From positions 1-64,000 of the forward strand of contig CACPKO010000001.1 of assembly GCA_902634555.1 (NCBI GenBank): a stretch of 64,000 nt of DNA, read 5' to 3'. This DNA comes from Actinomycetota bacterium. Lineage in GTDB: Bacteria > Actinomycetota > Acidimicrobiia > Acidimicrobiales > MedAcidi-G1. The notes beneath the pieces were generated by a model, which saw only the letters and a program-made list of their open reading frames with translations, did no database searches and was not told where the DNA came from. Of this stretch, positions 35,731 through 43,548 are shown one piece after another. Every line of letters begins with the position of its first letter. The first letter of the stretch is position 1. The position numbers and the translations under genes were made by a program.

Positions 35731-37107
35731 GTGGACTTCGTTGATGAACCCTCCTCGGGACCTAAAGAACAAAAACCACCATCTGGTCTTTGGTTAACAC
35801 CGTTCGCTCGGCTCGGACGAACCCACGCGTTTGGGACTATGTCTGATGCAATGATCGCGGTAGCTCTCGCCGGTTCAGTCTTCTTTTCAGTAGATCCAAG
35901 CGATGCCCGTTGGCGAGTCGCGCTTTATTTAGTTCTCACTATTGCTCCCTTCGCGGTCGTCACCCCACTCATCGGGCCTTTAATCGACAGGATTCGCGGA
36001 GGGCGACGCCGAATGATCCTTTTCACAATCATCGGACGCGGTGTTTTAGCGTGGCTAATGACACGACATATAAACAGTTTGCTTTTATTCCCAGAAGCTT
36101 TCGGCTTTCTTATCTTAGGGAAAAGCTATTCCGTAGCGAAAAGTGCGGTACTTCCTGAATTAGTACGATCCGACCTCGGTCTCGTAGAAAGCAACGCCAA
36201 ACTCAGTGTCGTAGGTGCTTTGAGTTCAATGACAGGTGCAGCAATTGGAGGCCTAGCTTTACTCGGAGGAGATGCTTGGCCAGCATGGGCAGCCGTATTC
36301 GGATTTGGATTAACAACTTTATATGCGCTCCAGATACCAAAAATTGTTGTAGCCAAAAAACCAGCAACCGTTAACGAAATAACCGAACTTCGCAGCGAAA
36401 GCATTGTTTATACAGCTGCCACCATGGCATTCTTGCGCGCCTCGGTAGGATTTGTGACTTTTTTACTCGCCTTCGAATTTAGAGGAGGAGACGAAGGGCT
36501 TTCTATAAGCGGAATTGGTGAAGGAGTAGGAGTAGCAACAGGCCATCTACGTGACCAAAACGTTTTCGGAACCCCGGGTGCCCCCGCCTGGCATTTCGGA
36601 GTGGTCATGGCAGCCGCAGGGCTTGGAATGCTTATTGGAGCGAATCTGGCACCTCGGTTACGGAAAAGACTCCTTGAAGAACAAATAATTTTCTCCGCAC
36701 TGTTACTGCTTTTTACTGGAGCGATAATCGCTGCTGTCGCTCGTGGGATTGGGGTTCTCGCCGCTGTTCTTATTTCATTTGTGACTACAGTTTCCGCCGG
36801 AACAGCCAAACTCGCCTTCGATTCATTAGTTCAACGCGACGCCCCTGATGCAAACCATGGAAGATTTTTCGCAAGATTCGAGGGAAGGTTTCAAATGAGT
36901 TGGGCCATTGGAGCCCTCGTTGCTGCTCTTGCGCCAATACCGGTTTATGGCGGTTACTCAGTACTAGCAGGACTCTCGATCGCCGCTCTTTTCTGGTATC
37001 ACATCGCAACTCAAGAATCACGTAGACGAGCCACTCCTACAAAACCTGACCGACCAGATGGTCAACTTCCGATCTGGGAAAGAGAAAAAATTGATCCAGA
37101 TGACTAG
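35731..37107 (+). CDS. MFS permease (actinobacterial, unknown substrate)
   Basis: Polytopic membrane protein of 458 aa with eleven to twelve helices. After a hydrophilic N-terminus (PSSGPKEQKPPSG) come GRTHAFGTMSDAMIAVALAG and the loop PLIDRIRGGRRRMIL between helices 2 and 3, as in MFS proteins. A long periplasmic loop lies around residues 245-285 (FRGGDEGLSISGIGEG). The substrate is unknown. The start is GTG 35731. The 3' end is 4 bp from the convergent zincin gene. Confidence 0.78.
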   Translation: MDFVDEPSSGPKEQKPPSGLWLTPFARLGRTHAFGTMSDAMIAVALAGSVFFSVDPSDARWRVALYLVLTIAPFAVVTPLIGPLIDRIRGGRRRMILFTIIGRGVLAWLMTRHINSLLLFPEAFGFLILGKSYSVAKSAVLPELVRSDLGLVESNAKLSVVGALSSMTGAAIGGLALLGGDAWPAWAAVFGFGLTTLYALQIPKIVVAKKPATVNEITELRSESIVYTAATMAFLRASVGFVTFLLAFEFRGGDEGLSISGIGEGVGVATGHLRDQNVFGTPGAPAWHFGVVMAAAGLGMLIGANLAPRLRKRLLEEQIIFSALLLLFTGAIIAAVARGIGVLAAVLISFVTTVSAGTAKLAFDSLVQRDAPDANHGRFFARFEGRFQMSWAIGALVAALAPIPVYGGYSVLAGLSIAALFWYHIATQESRRRATPTKPDRPDGQLPIWEREKIDPDD

Positions 37108-37111
37108 CAAC

Positions 37112-38356
37112 TCACGTATCAAGAAGCTCAGTTCTAGCTAACCAAAGACGCGAGTTCTCCACCTCATTGGGTGTAGGAAGAAATCTCTTATCCTCCCATA
37201 ATCGAGAAAGATCATTTGCGCCACCCCATTGGATCACTCCACTGACAAATGCAGCACCGCGGTCTACTTGTTCTTGCGTGAGGTTAAGGCCAAGAACTTT
37301 TTCAACAAATCTGTCCGACTCACTTGTTTCAACCCGTCTCCGCCGTAAAGCCTCAGTGATCATCGAATAATTTGGAACAAGTCCCGTACCGATTTCGTCC
37401 ATAAAGTAGTCGACGTAGCCGATGACGACCGCAATAAGGGCTTCAAGATATGGTAATAATTCTTCCTGATCTGCTGATCTCACTGCACCTAAAATAAAAC
37501 TTGGGTCAAGGTTCTCCCCAATGCTTAAAAGGTCTTCAATATTAGGTGAAACACCCATTTCGTTTAATTGCTGTTCAAGCGCAGCGGAGTCACTTTCAAA
37601 ACTGCTGGCATGACGTGTCAATAGTTCACTTATGGCATCACTGACATGGGGAACCCCAAATAAGGCTTGATGAAGAGATTCATGCAGACACATCCAAAGC
37701 CGTAAACCTTCAATTGGTAAAGTCCAATCTTTCCCAAAGCCAACAATGTTTGGATCAATTAAAAGAAGATTTTCTTCAGACCGTGGAATGGGAAGATCGT
37801 AGCTGCCTAAATTTCGAGCAGCGAGCCTCCCAACCATTGTTCCGGTAGTGATACTAGACATTTGTGGTGCAAGCGCGGAAAAGATCTCAATAAATGCTTC
37901 CATTGCTCCTTCCGGCAAACCAAGCAAATCTTCACTTGGAAGATTTTCTTTAAGTATCTCTGGATCAGGCATTCCTTCTTGTAAAGAGTCAGTCATTTGA
38001 GAAAGCAACGGTTCAAGAGAACTAATACTCTTTTCTGCCCATAAAGAACGATTAAGAGGCTCAATCACGAGAGGACGTCCATGGTTAATTAAAAGACCAG
38101 TGTGATTTTCTACCTGTAGCTGCGCCACTCGCGCTAGCGGTTCGTATTCCATGCGAACAATCGGATCAACGTTTGTCTCAGGCTTACCTTCAGAGGCGAT
38201 AGACATAGCCAATTGCCTCGCATAGTCACTAGGGTTAATTTTTGAAATCCCACTAAACTCACTTGACCCCATGACTTTAAAAAAATCACTCAACTGTTCA
38301 AATGGATCAGAAGGGTCTTCGCTGAACCCATCATCTGGTGTTTCATTTTTGTCCAC
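37112..38356 (-). CDS. Zincin_2 (DUF2342) family putative metallohydrolase
   Basis: Protein of about 414 aa of the family of M. tuberculosis Rv3195, sometimes annotated as F420-biosynthesis associated. The zinc motif is LHESLHQALFGVPHV (HE-x-x-H followed by the family's V-P-H/W). The C-terminal helices include FVEKVLGLNLTQEQVDRGAAFV. The enzymatic activity is not established. The start is GTG 38356 or TTG 38374; the latter would overlap the start of the divergent SDR gene. The gene sits in the conserved neighbourhood with the PDZ-Lon and UPF0182 genes found further right. Confidence 0.8.
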   Translation of the reverse strand: MDKNETPDDGFSEDPSDPFEQLSDFFKVMGSSEFSGISKINPSDYARQLAMSIASEGKPETNVDPIVRMEYEPLARVAQLQVENHTGLLINHGRPLVIEPLNRSLWAEKSISSLEPLLSQMTDSLQEGMPDPEILKENLPSEDLLGLPEGAMEAFIEIFSALAPQMSSITTGTMVGRLAARNLGSYDLPIPRSEENLLLIDPNIVGFGKDWTLPIEGLRLWMCLHESLHQALFGVPHVSDAISELLTRHASSFESDSAALEQQLNEMGVSPNIEDLLSIGENLDPSFILGAVRSADQEELLPYLEALIAVVIGYVDYFMDEIGTGLVPNYSMITEALRRRRVETSESDRFVEKVLGLNLTQEQVDRGAAFVSGVIQWGGANDLSRLWEDKRFLPTPNEVENSRLWLARTELLDT

Positions 38357-38373
38357 AAAGGCATCGTAGAGCA

Positions 38374-39423
38374 ATGAACACCCAGAAGCCTCGCGTTGTA
38401 GTCACCGGATCCACTGGGGCTGTCGGACGACAAGTATGCGTTCGCTTAGCTGAAGAGGGTTACCAAGTACTCGGGTTAGATAAACGATCAGGGATTTCCT
38501 TAAATCCAGAAGTCGTATTAGAAACAGTTGATTTAGCAGTAGCAGATCTACGCTCCCTCCTTAACGGGGTTGAAGTAGTAGTTCACCTTGCCTCAGGAGT
38601 TCAAGCCCATGACGTTGATGAAGACCCGGGGCATAACATGCTTGCTGTTGCTGAACGGCTATTAGCTGCAGCAGATGGCGCCGGAGTTTCTCACCTAGTG
38701 ATTCGTTCCTCAGCAATGGTTTACGGAGCTTGGGAAGATAATCCGGTGCCTCTCACTGAAGAAGCGGAAATTCGCCCCTGCCCCGGTTTTCGATTTGCTG
38801 AACATCGAGCAGCCCTTGAACACCTTGCCCAAAAATGGGTGGAAAAAAATAAAGGACGATCTGCTTCAATTCTGCGTACAGCAGTAACCGTCGCTGAAGA
38901 ACGACCAGGTGGTCTTGCCAGAGTTTTAGAATCAGCGAAAAACATTCGTACAGAAGAAGGCGACCCAATGGGTCAATTCCTTCACGCAGACGATTTAGCA
39001 GAAGCAGTGGTATGTGTAGTTAAAAACACTTTTAACGGGCCAGTGAATGTAGCACCAGATGGATGGATGTCATCCGCTCTTCTAGCAGAATTAAGCGGAC
39101 CAGTTCCTCGGCTACGACTACCGGCGTTTATCGCACGCCTAGTCGCATCAATAAGATGGCAAATTGGTTTAACAGACGCCCCAGCATCCATAGTTCCCTA
39201 CACCATTTATCCATGGATTATCGCTAACGACAAACTCAAAGAATTAGGGTGGGAAGCGAAACATACAAACGAAGAAGCCTACGTCGCAGGGTACGAACCA
39301 AAATTGAGCGACCAACTTACTGCCGGAAGTCGCCAACGATTAGCACTTATTGCCGCAGCAGCAGCTCTAACTCTTCTCATTTATGGAGTGGTAAGAGTGT
39401 TTCGTGGCTCACACGAAGACTAA
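38374..39423 (+). CDS. NAD-dependent epimerase/dehydratase-like protein with C-terminal membrane helix
   Basis: Extended SDR fold of 349 aa. The nucleotide-binding motif VVVTGSTGAVGRQVCVRLAEEGY and the acidic strand end VLGLDKRSG favour NAD. HLASGVQAHDVDEDP and SSAMVYGAW are standard. The catalytic Y-x-x-x-K, expected after a typical GF-x-Y-A-x-x-K, reads GFRFAEHRAALE, so Tyr is Phe and Lys is Arg and classical chemistry is unlikely. A C-terminal hydrophobic helix (ALIAAAAALTLLIYGVV) anchors the protein to the membrane. ATG 38374 lies 17 bp from the divergent zincin start. Confidence 0.75.
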   Translation: MNTQKPRVVVTGSTGAVGRQVCVRLAEEGYQVLGLDKRSGISLNPEVVLETVDLAVADLRSLLNGVEVVVHLASGVQAHDVDEDPGHNMLAVAERLLAAADGAGVSHLVIRSSAMVYGAWEDNPVPLTEEAEIRPCPGFRFAEHRAALEHLAQKWVEKNKGRSASILRTAVTVAEERPGGLARVLESAKNIRTEEGDPMGQFLHADDLAEAVVCVVKNTFNGPVNVAPDGWMSSALLAELSGPVPRLRLPAFIARLVASIRWQIGLTDAPASIVPYTIYPWIIANDKLKELGWEAKHTNEEAYVAGYEPKLSDQLTAGSRQRLALIAAAAALTLLIYGVVRVFRGSHED

Positions 39424-39456
39424 AAATACGTGGAGGCTCTCCGAACGGGTCGTACG

Positions 39457-39990
39457 ATGAAATACATGTCAGAAACTTTGGAAGAATCTTCATGCACCGC
39501 ATCTTCAACTGAAGATGACTGGTGCGCACTGCATGAGTCAGATCTTCCAGTCGAAGAAGTTCTCAGTTGGGCTAATCAACCAAGCTGCGGAGCAGTAGTT
39601 CTCTTCACAGGAAACGCTCGAGATCATGCTCCTGAACGACCTAATGTAAGTGAACTTGCTTTTGAAACTTATGAAGAACAGGCACTCCCCAGAATGCAAG
39701 AAATTATAAATCAGGCACGCTTAAAGTGGCCAGAAGTAAAACGGTTAGCGCTCTTACATAGAACCGGAAAAGTAGAAATTGGCGAAACCGCAGTCATTGT
39801 AGTTGCCTCTTCTCCGCACCGACCAGACGCATTTGAAGCGGCGAGATTTTGCATCGATGTCCTGAAAGCAACAGTTCCAATTTGGAAATACGAAAAATGG
39901 GACGGTAACGAAAGTTGGGGTGTTGACACCCAAAATATAGTCACTATTTCTGATCTCCCGCCTAACGGAAATGTAACTAATTCTGTATGA
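39457..39990 (+). CDS. moaE: Molybdopterin synthase catalytic subunit
   Basis: MoaE transfers sulfur from MoaD thiocarboxylate to precursor Z to make molybdopterin. Family blocks present are GAVVLFTGNARDHAPER, LAFETYEEQAL, LLHRTGKVEIGETAVIVVASSPHRPDAFEAARFCID, and the active-site lysines in LKATVPIWKYEKW. The length is about 177 aa from ATG 39457; ATG 39466 and GTG 39430 are alternatives. The N-terminal 40 residues are a poorly conserved acidic extension. No moaD or other molybdenum-cofactor gene is seen in the window. The stop overlaps the next small gene by 4 bp. Confidence 0.9.
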   Translation: MKYMSETLEESSCTASSTEDDWCALHESDLPVEEVLSWANQPSCGAVVLFTGNARDHAPERPNVSELAFETYEEQALPRMQEIINQARLKWPEVKRLALLHRTGKVEIGETAVIVVASSPHRPDAFEAARFCIDVLKATVPIWKYEKWDGNESWGVDTQNIVTISDLPPNGNVTNSV

Positions 39991-40247
39991 ACTCTTCTGT
40001 ACTATTTCTTGCTGGCGGAGTAGCTTTTGCTTTTCTTGGTTCACTACTTGTATGGATTGTGAGCCGTCCTCGTTCGCGTCCACAAGACCCAAATGAGTTA
40101 AGAAACACTTTGAGAGATCTACACCAAAATGGTGTCAAAACAAGTCGTTCTGGGCCAATAACTCACCCAATCAACGGCTCATACCAACAGAAAAGATCTC
40201 AGTCGGAACAATCCACAGATAAACATTCCACTCCGGATAACAGGTAA
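39987..40247 (+). CDS. Small single-pass membrane protein
   Basis: Protein of 86 aa, family not recognised. One N-terminal transmembrane helix (VLFLAGGVAFAFLGSLLVWIV) is followed by a basic, proline-rich and then polar, probably disordered cytoplasmic tail (QQKRSQSEQSTDKHSTPDNR). It is translationally coupled to moaE (4 bp overlap) and ends 5 bp before the mreB-like gene, so it may work with MreB at the membrane, which is inference from position only. Confidence 0.6.
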   Translation: MNSSVLFLAGGVAFAFLGSLLVWIVSRPRSRPQDPNELRNTLRDLHQNGVKTSRSGPITHPINGSYQQKRSQSEQSTDKHSTPDNR

Positions 40248-40252
40248 ACGAA

Positions 40253-41272
40253 ATGGCACGAGACCTCGCTATTGATTTAGGAACCGCTAACACTCTGGTC
40301 TATGCACGCGGCGAAGGACTAGTTTTCGCTGAACCATCGGTTATTGCTTTAAACAAACGAAATGGTGAAGTTCTTGCCATGGGCAACGAAGCATGGAAAA
40401 TGATTGGGAGAACCCCCGGGCATATTGTTGCTGAAAGACCACTTCGTAAAGGGGCAATAAAAGATTTTGATATTACTCAACGTATGGTTCGCGTTTTATT
40501 CGAAAGAGTAGGTGTCAGTAGATTTAACCGACCAAAAGTACTTATTTGCGTTCCTTCAGCAATCACAGCTGTGGAAAGAAGAGCAGTAACCGAAGCAGCT
40601 AGAAGAGCTGGAGCAACCGACGCTCAACTCATCGAACAGCCGTTAGCTGCAGCAATCGGAGCAAACCTTCCAATAAGCGAACCGGTAGGAAACATGGTGG
40701 TTGACATAGGTGGAGGAACCTCAGAATCGGCGATGCTATCGCTAGGTGGAGTGGTGGCTTTAGAAGCAGTTCGAGTTGGTTCTTTTGATATCGACACAGC
40801 GATTCAGGACTATCTCCGAAGCGAATATGGAATGGCCATTGGAGAACACACAGCCGAAGAGATAAAAATACAAATCGGATCAGCTGCTCCACTGCCGGTG
40901 GATCTCAGAGCGGAAGTAACGGGCAGAGAAATTATGACCGGATTGCCAAAGAAAGTGATTTTGACAGCATCAGAAATTCGGAAAGCAATCAACGAACCAG
41001 TCACTGCGATGATTGAATCTGCGGTTACCTGTCTGACACAAGCTCCTCCAGAATTAGGTCAAGATCTCATAGCCCAAGGGATCCATTTAGTAGGAGGTGG
41101 AGGTCTTCTTAACGGATTCGACTTACGTCTTGCTGAAGAAACCGGTGTTCCAGTCCGTCAAGTAGCAGAACCTCTTGAATGTGTAGTTTTAGGTGCCGGA
41201 CAATGCATTGAAAGCTTTGAAGCCATGCGAGCAATGTTTATGGATTCGCGCCCCAGAAAAGTTGGCCGATAA
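40253..41272 (+). CDS. mreB: MreB/Mbl-type bacterial actin
   Basis: Actin-fold protein of 339 aa. Phosphate-1 motif DLAIDLGTANTLVYARGEG, connect-1/phosphate-2 VVDIGGGTSE, and the adenosine motif HLVGGGGLLNGF are intact. Phrases such as EPSVIALN, AMGNEAWKMIGRTPG, RPLRKGAIKDFD and CVPSAITAVERRAV are characteristic of MreB and Mbl. It forms membrane-associated filaments that guide side-wall synthesis. No mreC, mreD or rodA is adjacent, so it stands outside the usual mre operon. It converges on the HEAT-repeat gene with a 4 bp gap. Confidence 0.93.
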   Translation: MARDLAIDLGTANTLVYARGEGLVFAEPSVIALNKRNGEVLAMGNEAWKMIGRTPGHIVAERPLRKGAIKDFDITQRMVRVLFERVGVSRFNRPKVLICVPSAITAVERRAVTEAARRAGATDAQLIEQPLAAAIGANLPISEPVGNMVVDIGGGTSESAMLSLGGVVALEAVRVGSFDIDTAIQDYLRSEYGMAIGEHTAEEIKIQIGSAAPLPVDLRAEVTGREIMTGLPKKVILTASEIRKAINEPVTAMIESAVTCLTQAPPELGQDLIAQGIHLVGGGGLLNGFDLRLAEETGVPVRQVAEPLECVVLGAGQCIESFEAMRAMFMDSRPRKVGR

Positions 41273-41276
41273 CACG

Positions 41277-41939
41277 TTACGCGAGGAGATCTTCTGCGGC
41301 TTGACGTGTCTGTAAGTCTCGATCTTTTAATTTTCTTTTTAACGCTTCTTCTACTTCAGGCCCTTCAAAAGGGGCAAGAGCTAATGTGGCTCGCCGCCGA
41401 ACATTAGGTTTATCATCAAGCACCCTAAGAAGAGTAGCTAAACCATCAATATGACCAAGAGAGCCAAGGCAAGCGACTGCTGCTTCTCGGCAAAGAGAAT
41501 CGTCATGGGTTAAGGCGATTTGACTTACCTTGCTAACTACTTCAGCAACGTTTTCGTAGTTATTTCCAATTTCTCCAATAACCCAACAAACCGTTTCAAC
41601 AACAAATGTTGACGAATCATCTAGTAAAACTAAAATTTTACTTATGTAATCTTGGTTGTCAGAAAGGTCAATAACTAGTTCTATAGCACGTTTCCTGACC
41701 CCGTGATCGTCGTCGTTAAACGCGTTTACGATGTGTTTTCCAGCGTCAAGATTTAATTTAACAACAGTGGCTAACGCGGCTTCTCTAACCACAGCAGCTG
41801 TGTCATTTAAAAACCCGGTGATTTCGCTTTCCTCAAGTTCGCTATTTTCATATCTAGCCAAGATGGCTTGACGGCGACGTTCAGCCACCTCTTTAGAAGG
41901 AGGATCTCCTTCATGTACATGCTTTTTCAAGGTCGTCAC
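41277..41939 (-). CDS. HEAT-repeat protein
   Basis: Alpha-solenoid of 220 aa. About five HEAT repeats are visible, for example DTAAVVREAALATVVKL, DDDHGVRKRAIELVIDL, SSTFVVETVCWVIGEIG, DSLCREAAVACLGSLG, KPNVRRRATLALAPF and RDLQTRQAAEDLLA, each with the pattern of acidic start and alanine-rich second helix. It is probably a protein-interaction scaffold; the partner is unknown. It overlaps the upstream membrane-protein gene by 4 bp, so the two are co-translated. Confidence 0.82.
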   Translation of the reverse strand: MTTLKKHVHEGDPPSKEVAERRRQAILARYENSELEESEITGFLNDTAAVVREAALATVVKLNLDAGKHIVNAFNDDDHGVRKRAIELVIDLSDNQDYISKILVLLDDSSTFVVETVCWVIGEIGNNYENVAEVVSKVSQIALTHDDSLCREAAVACLGSLGHIDGLATLLRVLDDKPNVRRRATLALAPFEGPEVEEALKRKLKDRDLQTRQAAEDLLA

Positions 41940-42199
41940 CCGATAAATTGCTCAAGTAAAAATCCGGCTGCAAAAAATACTGCACCTAAGACAGTAGCTA
42001 TAGCAATGCCTCCACCGACCACGATACAAACAATCAAAATGAGCGACCTTAGACGGTGCCACCACTGAATTTTGGCTTTTTCCCCGGTGGAAACTTTTCG
42101 AGGAGGTTGAAACCAAATTCCAGATAGTGCACCGATACCCCATTTTTGGTCTACACCTTTTTCAACATCACCATCTGGCGGTAATAGATTTCTTCGCAT
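41936..42199 (-). CDS. Small membrane protein upstream of the HEAT-repeat gene
   Basis: Protein of 87 aa from ATG 42199, family not recognised. It begins MRRNLLPPDGDVEKGVDQKW, has an RKVSTGEKAKIQWW stretch, and ends in a glycine-rich hydrophobic region with one or two membrane helices (ILIVCIVVGGGIAIATVLGAVFFAAGFLLEQ). The reading frame stays open to 42406 upstream, but that part would run through the start region of the divergent PDZ-Lon gene, so I use the shorter form. The ATG overlaps an ATG on the other strand (42198-42200). Confidence 0.55.
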   Translation of the reverse strand: MRRNLLPPDGDVEKGVDQKWGIGALSGIWFQPPRKVSTGEKAKIQWWHRLRSLILIVCIVVGGGIAIATVLGAVFFAAGFLLEQFIG

Positions 42200-42362
42200 G
42201 GCATGGACAGAAGACCCACCTAGTCCATTAAAAGCTTCTTTATTCAAGATTGTTTTAGTGGCAGGGAAAACAAAACGAATCATGGCAGGCTTAATAGAAG
42301 TAGCACAAAACTGGATCCATAAAAATAAAATCAGAGAACAAACTCCGAAGGTAAATAAAGAC

Positions 42363-43502
42363 ATGGAAGAAGACATTAATGACAAGAATACAGGAGAGGA
42401 TGTCACACTTAAAGAAACGCCACTTGGATCTACAGTTTTAGAAGAACCAAATCAAAGAAAATGGCCTCAAATTCTTTTCCTACTGGGTCTTATCTTTGTG
42501 CTTGTTATGTCATTTGTTCAATTTCCTTACTACGCCTACGCTCCGGGCTCAGTGAATGCACTAACTGAACGCGTGGTTATTTCTGGAGCAGAAGCCTTTG
42601 AGCCCGAAGGAGAAATTCTCTTCACCACCGTTTCTCAAGATTCACAAGTTAACGGATGGGAATTTTTACAAGGAACATTTGACGAGTCAATTTTGTTAAT
42701 AGATGAAGATGTGATTCTTGGACAACGTGATCGCAGTGAAGTCCGGGCATTCAATCTTGAATTGATGAGGTCATCAAAAATGACTGCAGTCGCCGTAGCT
42801 CTTCAACACTTAGGATATGAACCTTATGTAGCGACCGGAGTTGGAATGGTAGAGGTGCAAGGCCCAGCGGAAGGTTTACTCACGACGAACGATGTCATTA
42901 TTTCAATTGCTGCTGATGACACAGAAAATTCAATGGAATGGATAGAACTCAACACATCCGAAGACCTGATTGCTAAATTACAAACCTATTCCCCAGGCGA
43001 CACTGTCGTTTTCAAGATCGAATCAGTAGAAGGAACAAATCAACGTCAAATATCTGTTGCCCTTGGATCGCGACCAGATAACCCAGACGTAGCCTTTCTC
43101 GGGATTTCAGCGCAAACAAGAATTGAAGATGCCCCAGACATGCCGTTCTCAGTTCATTTCAACACCGGAGCGGTGGGCGGTAATTCTGCGGGTCTCGCTC
43201 TTACCTTGTCTGTGCTGGATTTAGTTACCTCTGGTGAACTAACCGGAGGTTTAAAAGTTGCAACTACCGGCACTATTTCCTTAAATGGGGACGTCGGACC
43301 TATCGGTGGAATCGTACAAAAAACAATTACGGCGCGACGATCTGGCGTGGACCTTTTTATAGTTCCAACCAGTGAATATCCAGAAGCAATTAAACACGCC
43401 AAAGACCTCAACGTTGTAGGTGTAGACAACTTAGATCAAACTCTGAATGCTCTTGCTGAAGCCGGAGGTAATGCCCTCAACCTGTCTCTACCAAATAACT
43501 AA
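42363..43502 (+). CDS. PDZ-domain Lon-like (S16) membrane protease
   Basis: Protein of about 379 aa of the YlbL / Rv3194c type. A short acidic cytoplasmic N-terminus precedes one membrane helix (ILFLLGLIFVLVMSFVQF). The conserved APGS and a PDZ domain with VGMVEVQGPAEGLLTTNDVI follow, then a Lon protease domain. The Ser-Lys dyad is S275 in GGNSAGLALTL and K320 in GGIVQKTITARR (numbered from ATG 42363), a spacing like that of Lon. The start is uncertain: ATG 42363 has GAAGG upstream, while ATG 42282 and ATG 42198 are in frame further upstream. Next to UPF0182, as in mycobacteria (Rv3194c-Rv3193c). Confidence 0.88.
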   Translation: MEEDINDKNTGEDVTLKETPLGSTVLEEPNQRKWPQILFLLGLIFVLVMSFVQFPYYAYAPGSVNALTERVVISGAEAFEPEGEILFTTVSQDSQVNGWEFLQGTFDESILLIDEDVILGQRDRSEVRAFNLELMRSSKMTAVAVALQHLGYEPYVATGVGMVEVQGPAEGLLTTNDVIISIAADDTENSMEWIELNTSEDLIAKLQTYSPGDTVVFKIESVEGTNQRQISVALGSRPDNPDVAFLGISAQTRIEDAPDMPFSVHFNTGAVGGNSAGLALTLSVLDLVTSGELTGGLKVATTGTISLNGDVGPIGGIVQKTITARRSGVDLFIVPTSEYPEAIKHAKDLNVVGVDNLDQTLNALAEAGGNALNLSLPNN

Positions 43503-43548
43503 ATCGGGTAGTGCAGTGGCTGCTTAAGACGGCGGTAGAATTCTAGAC

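Noticed and set aside
42200-42406. Upstream extension of the minus-strand small membrane protein (adds 69 residues)
   Set aside because: It would run antisense through the N-terminal region and likely start of the PDZ-Lon gene; the shorter ATG 42199 form is more economical, though not proven.
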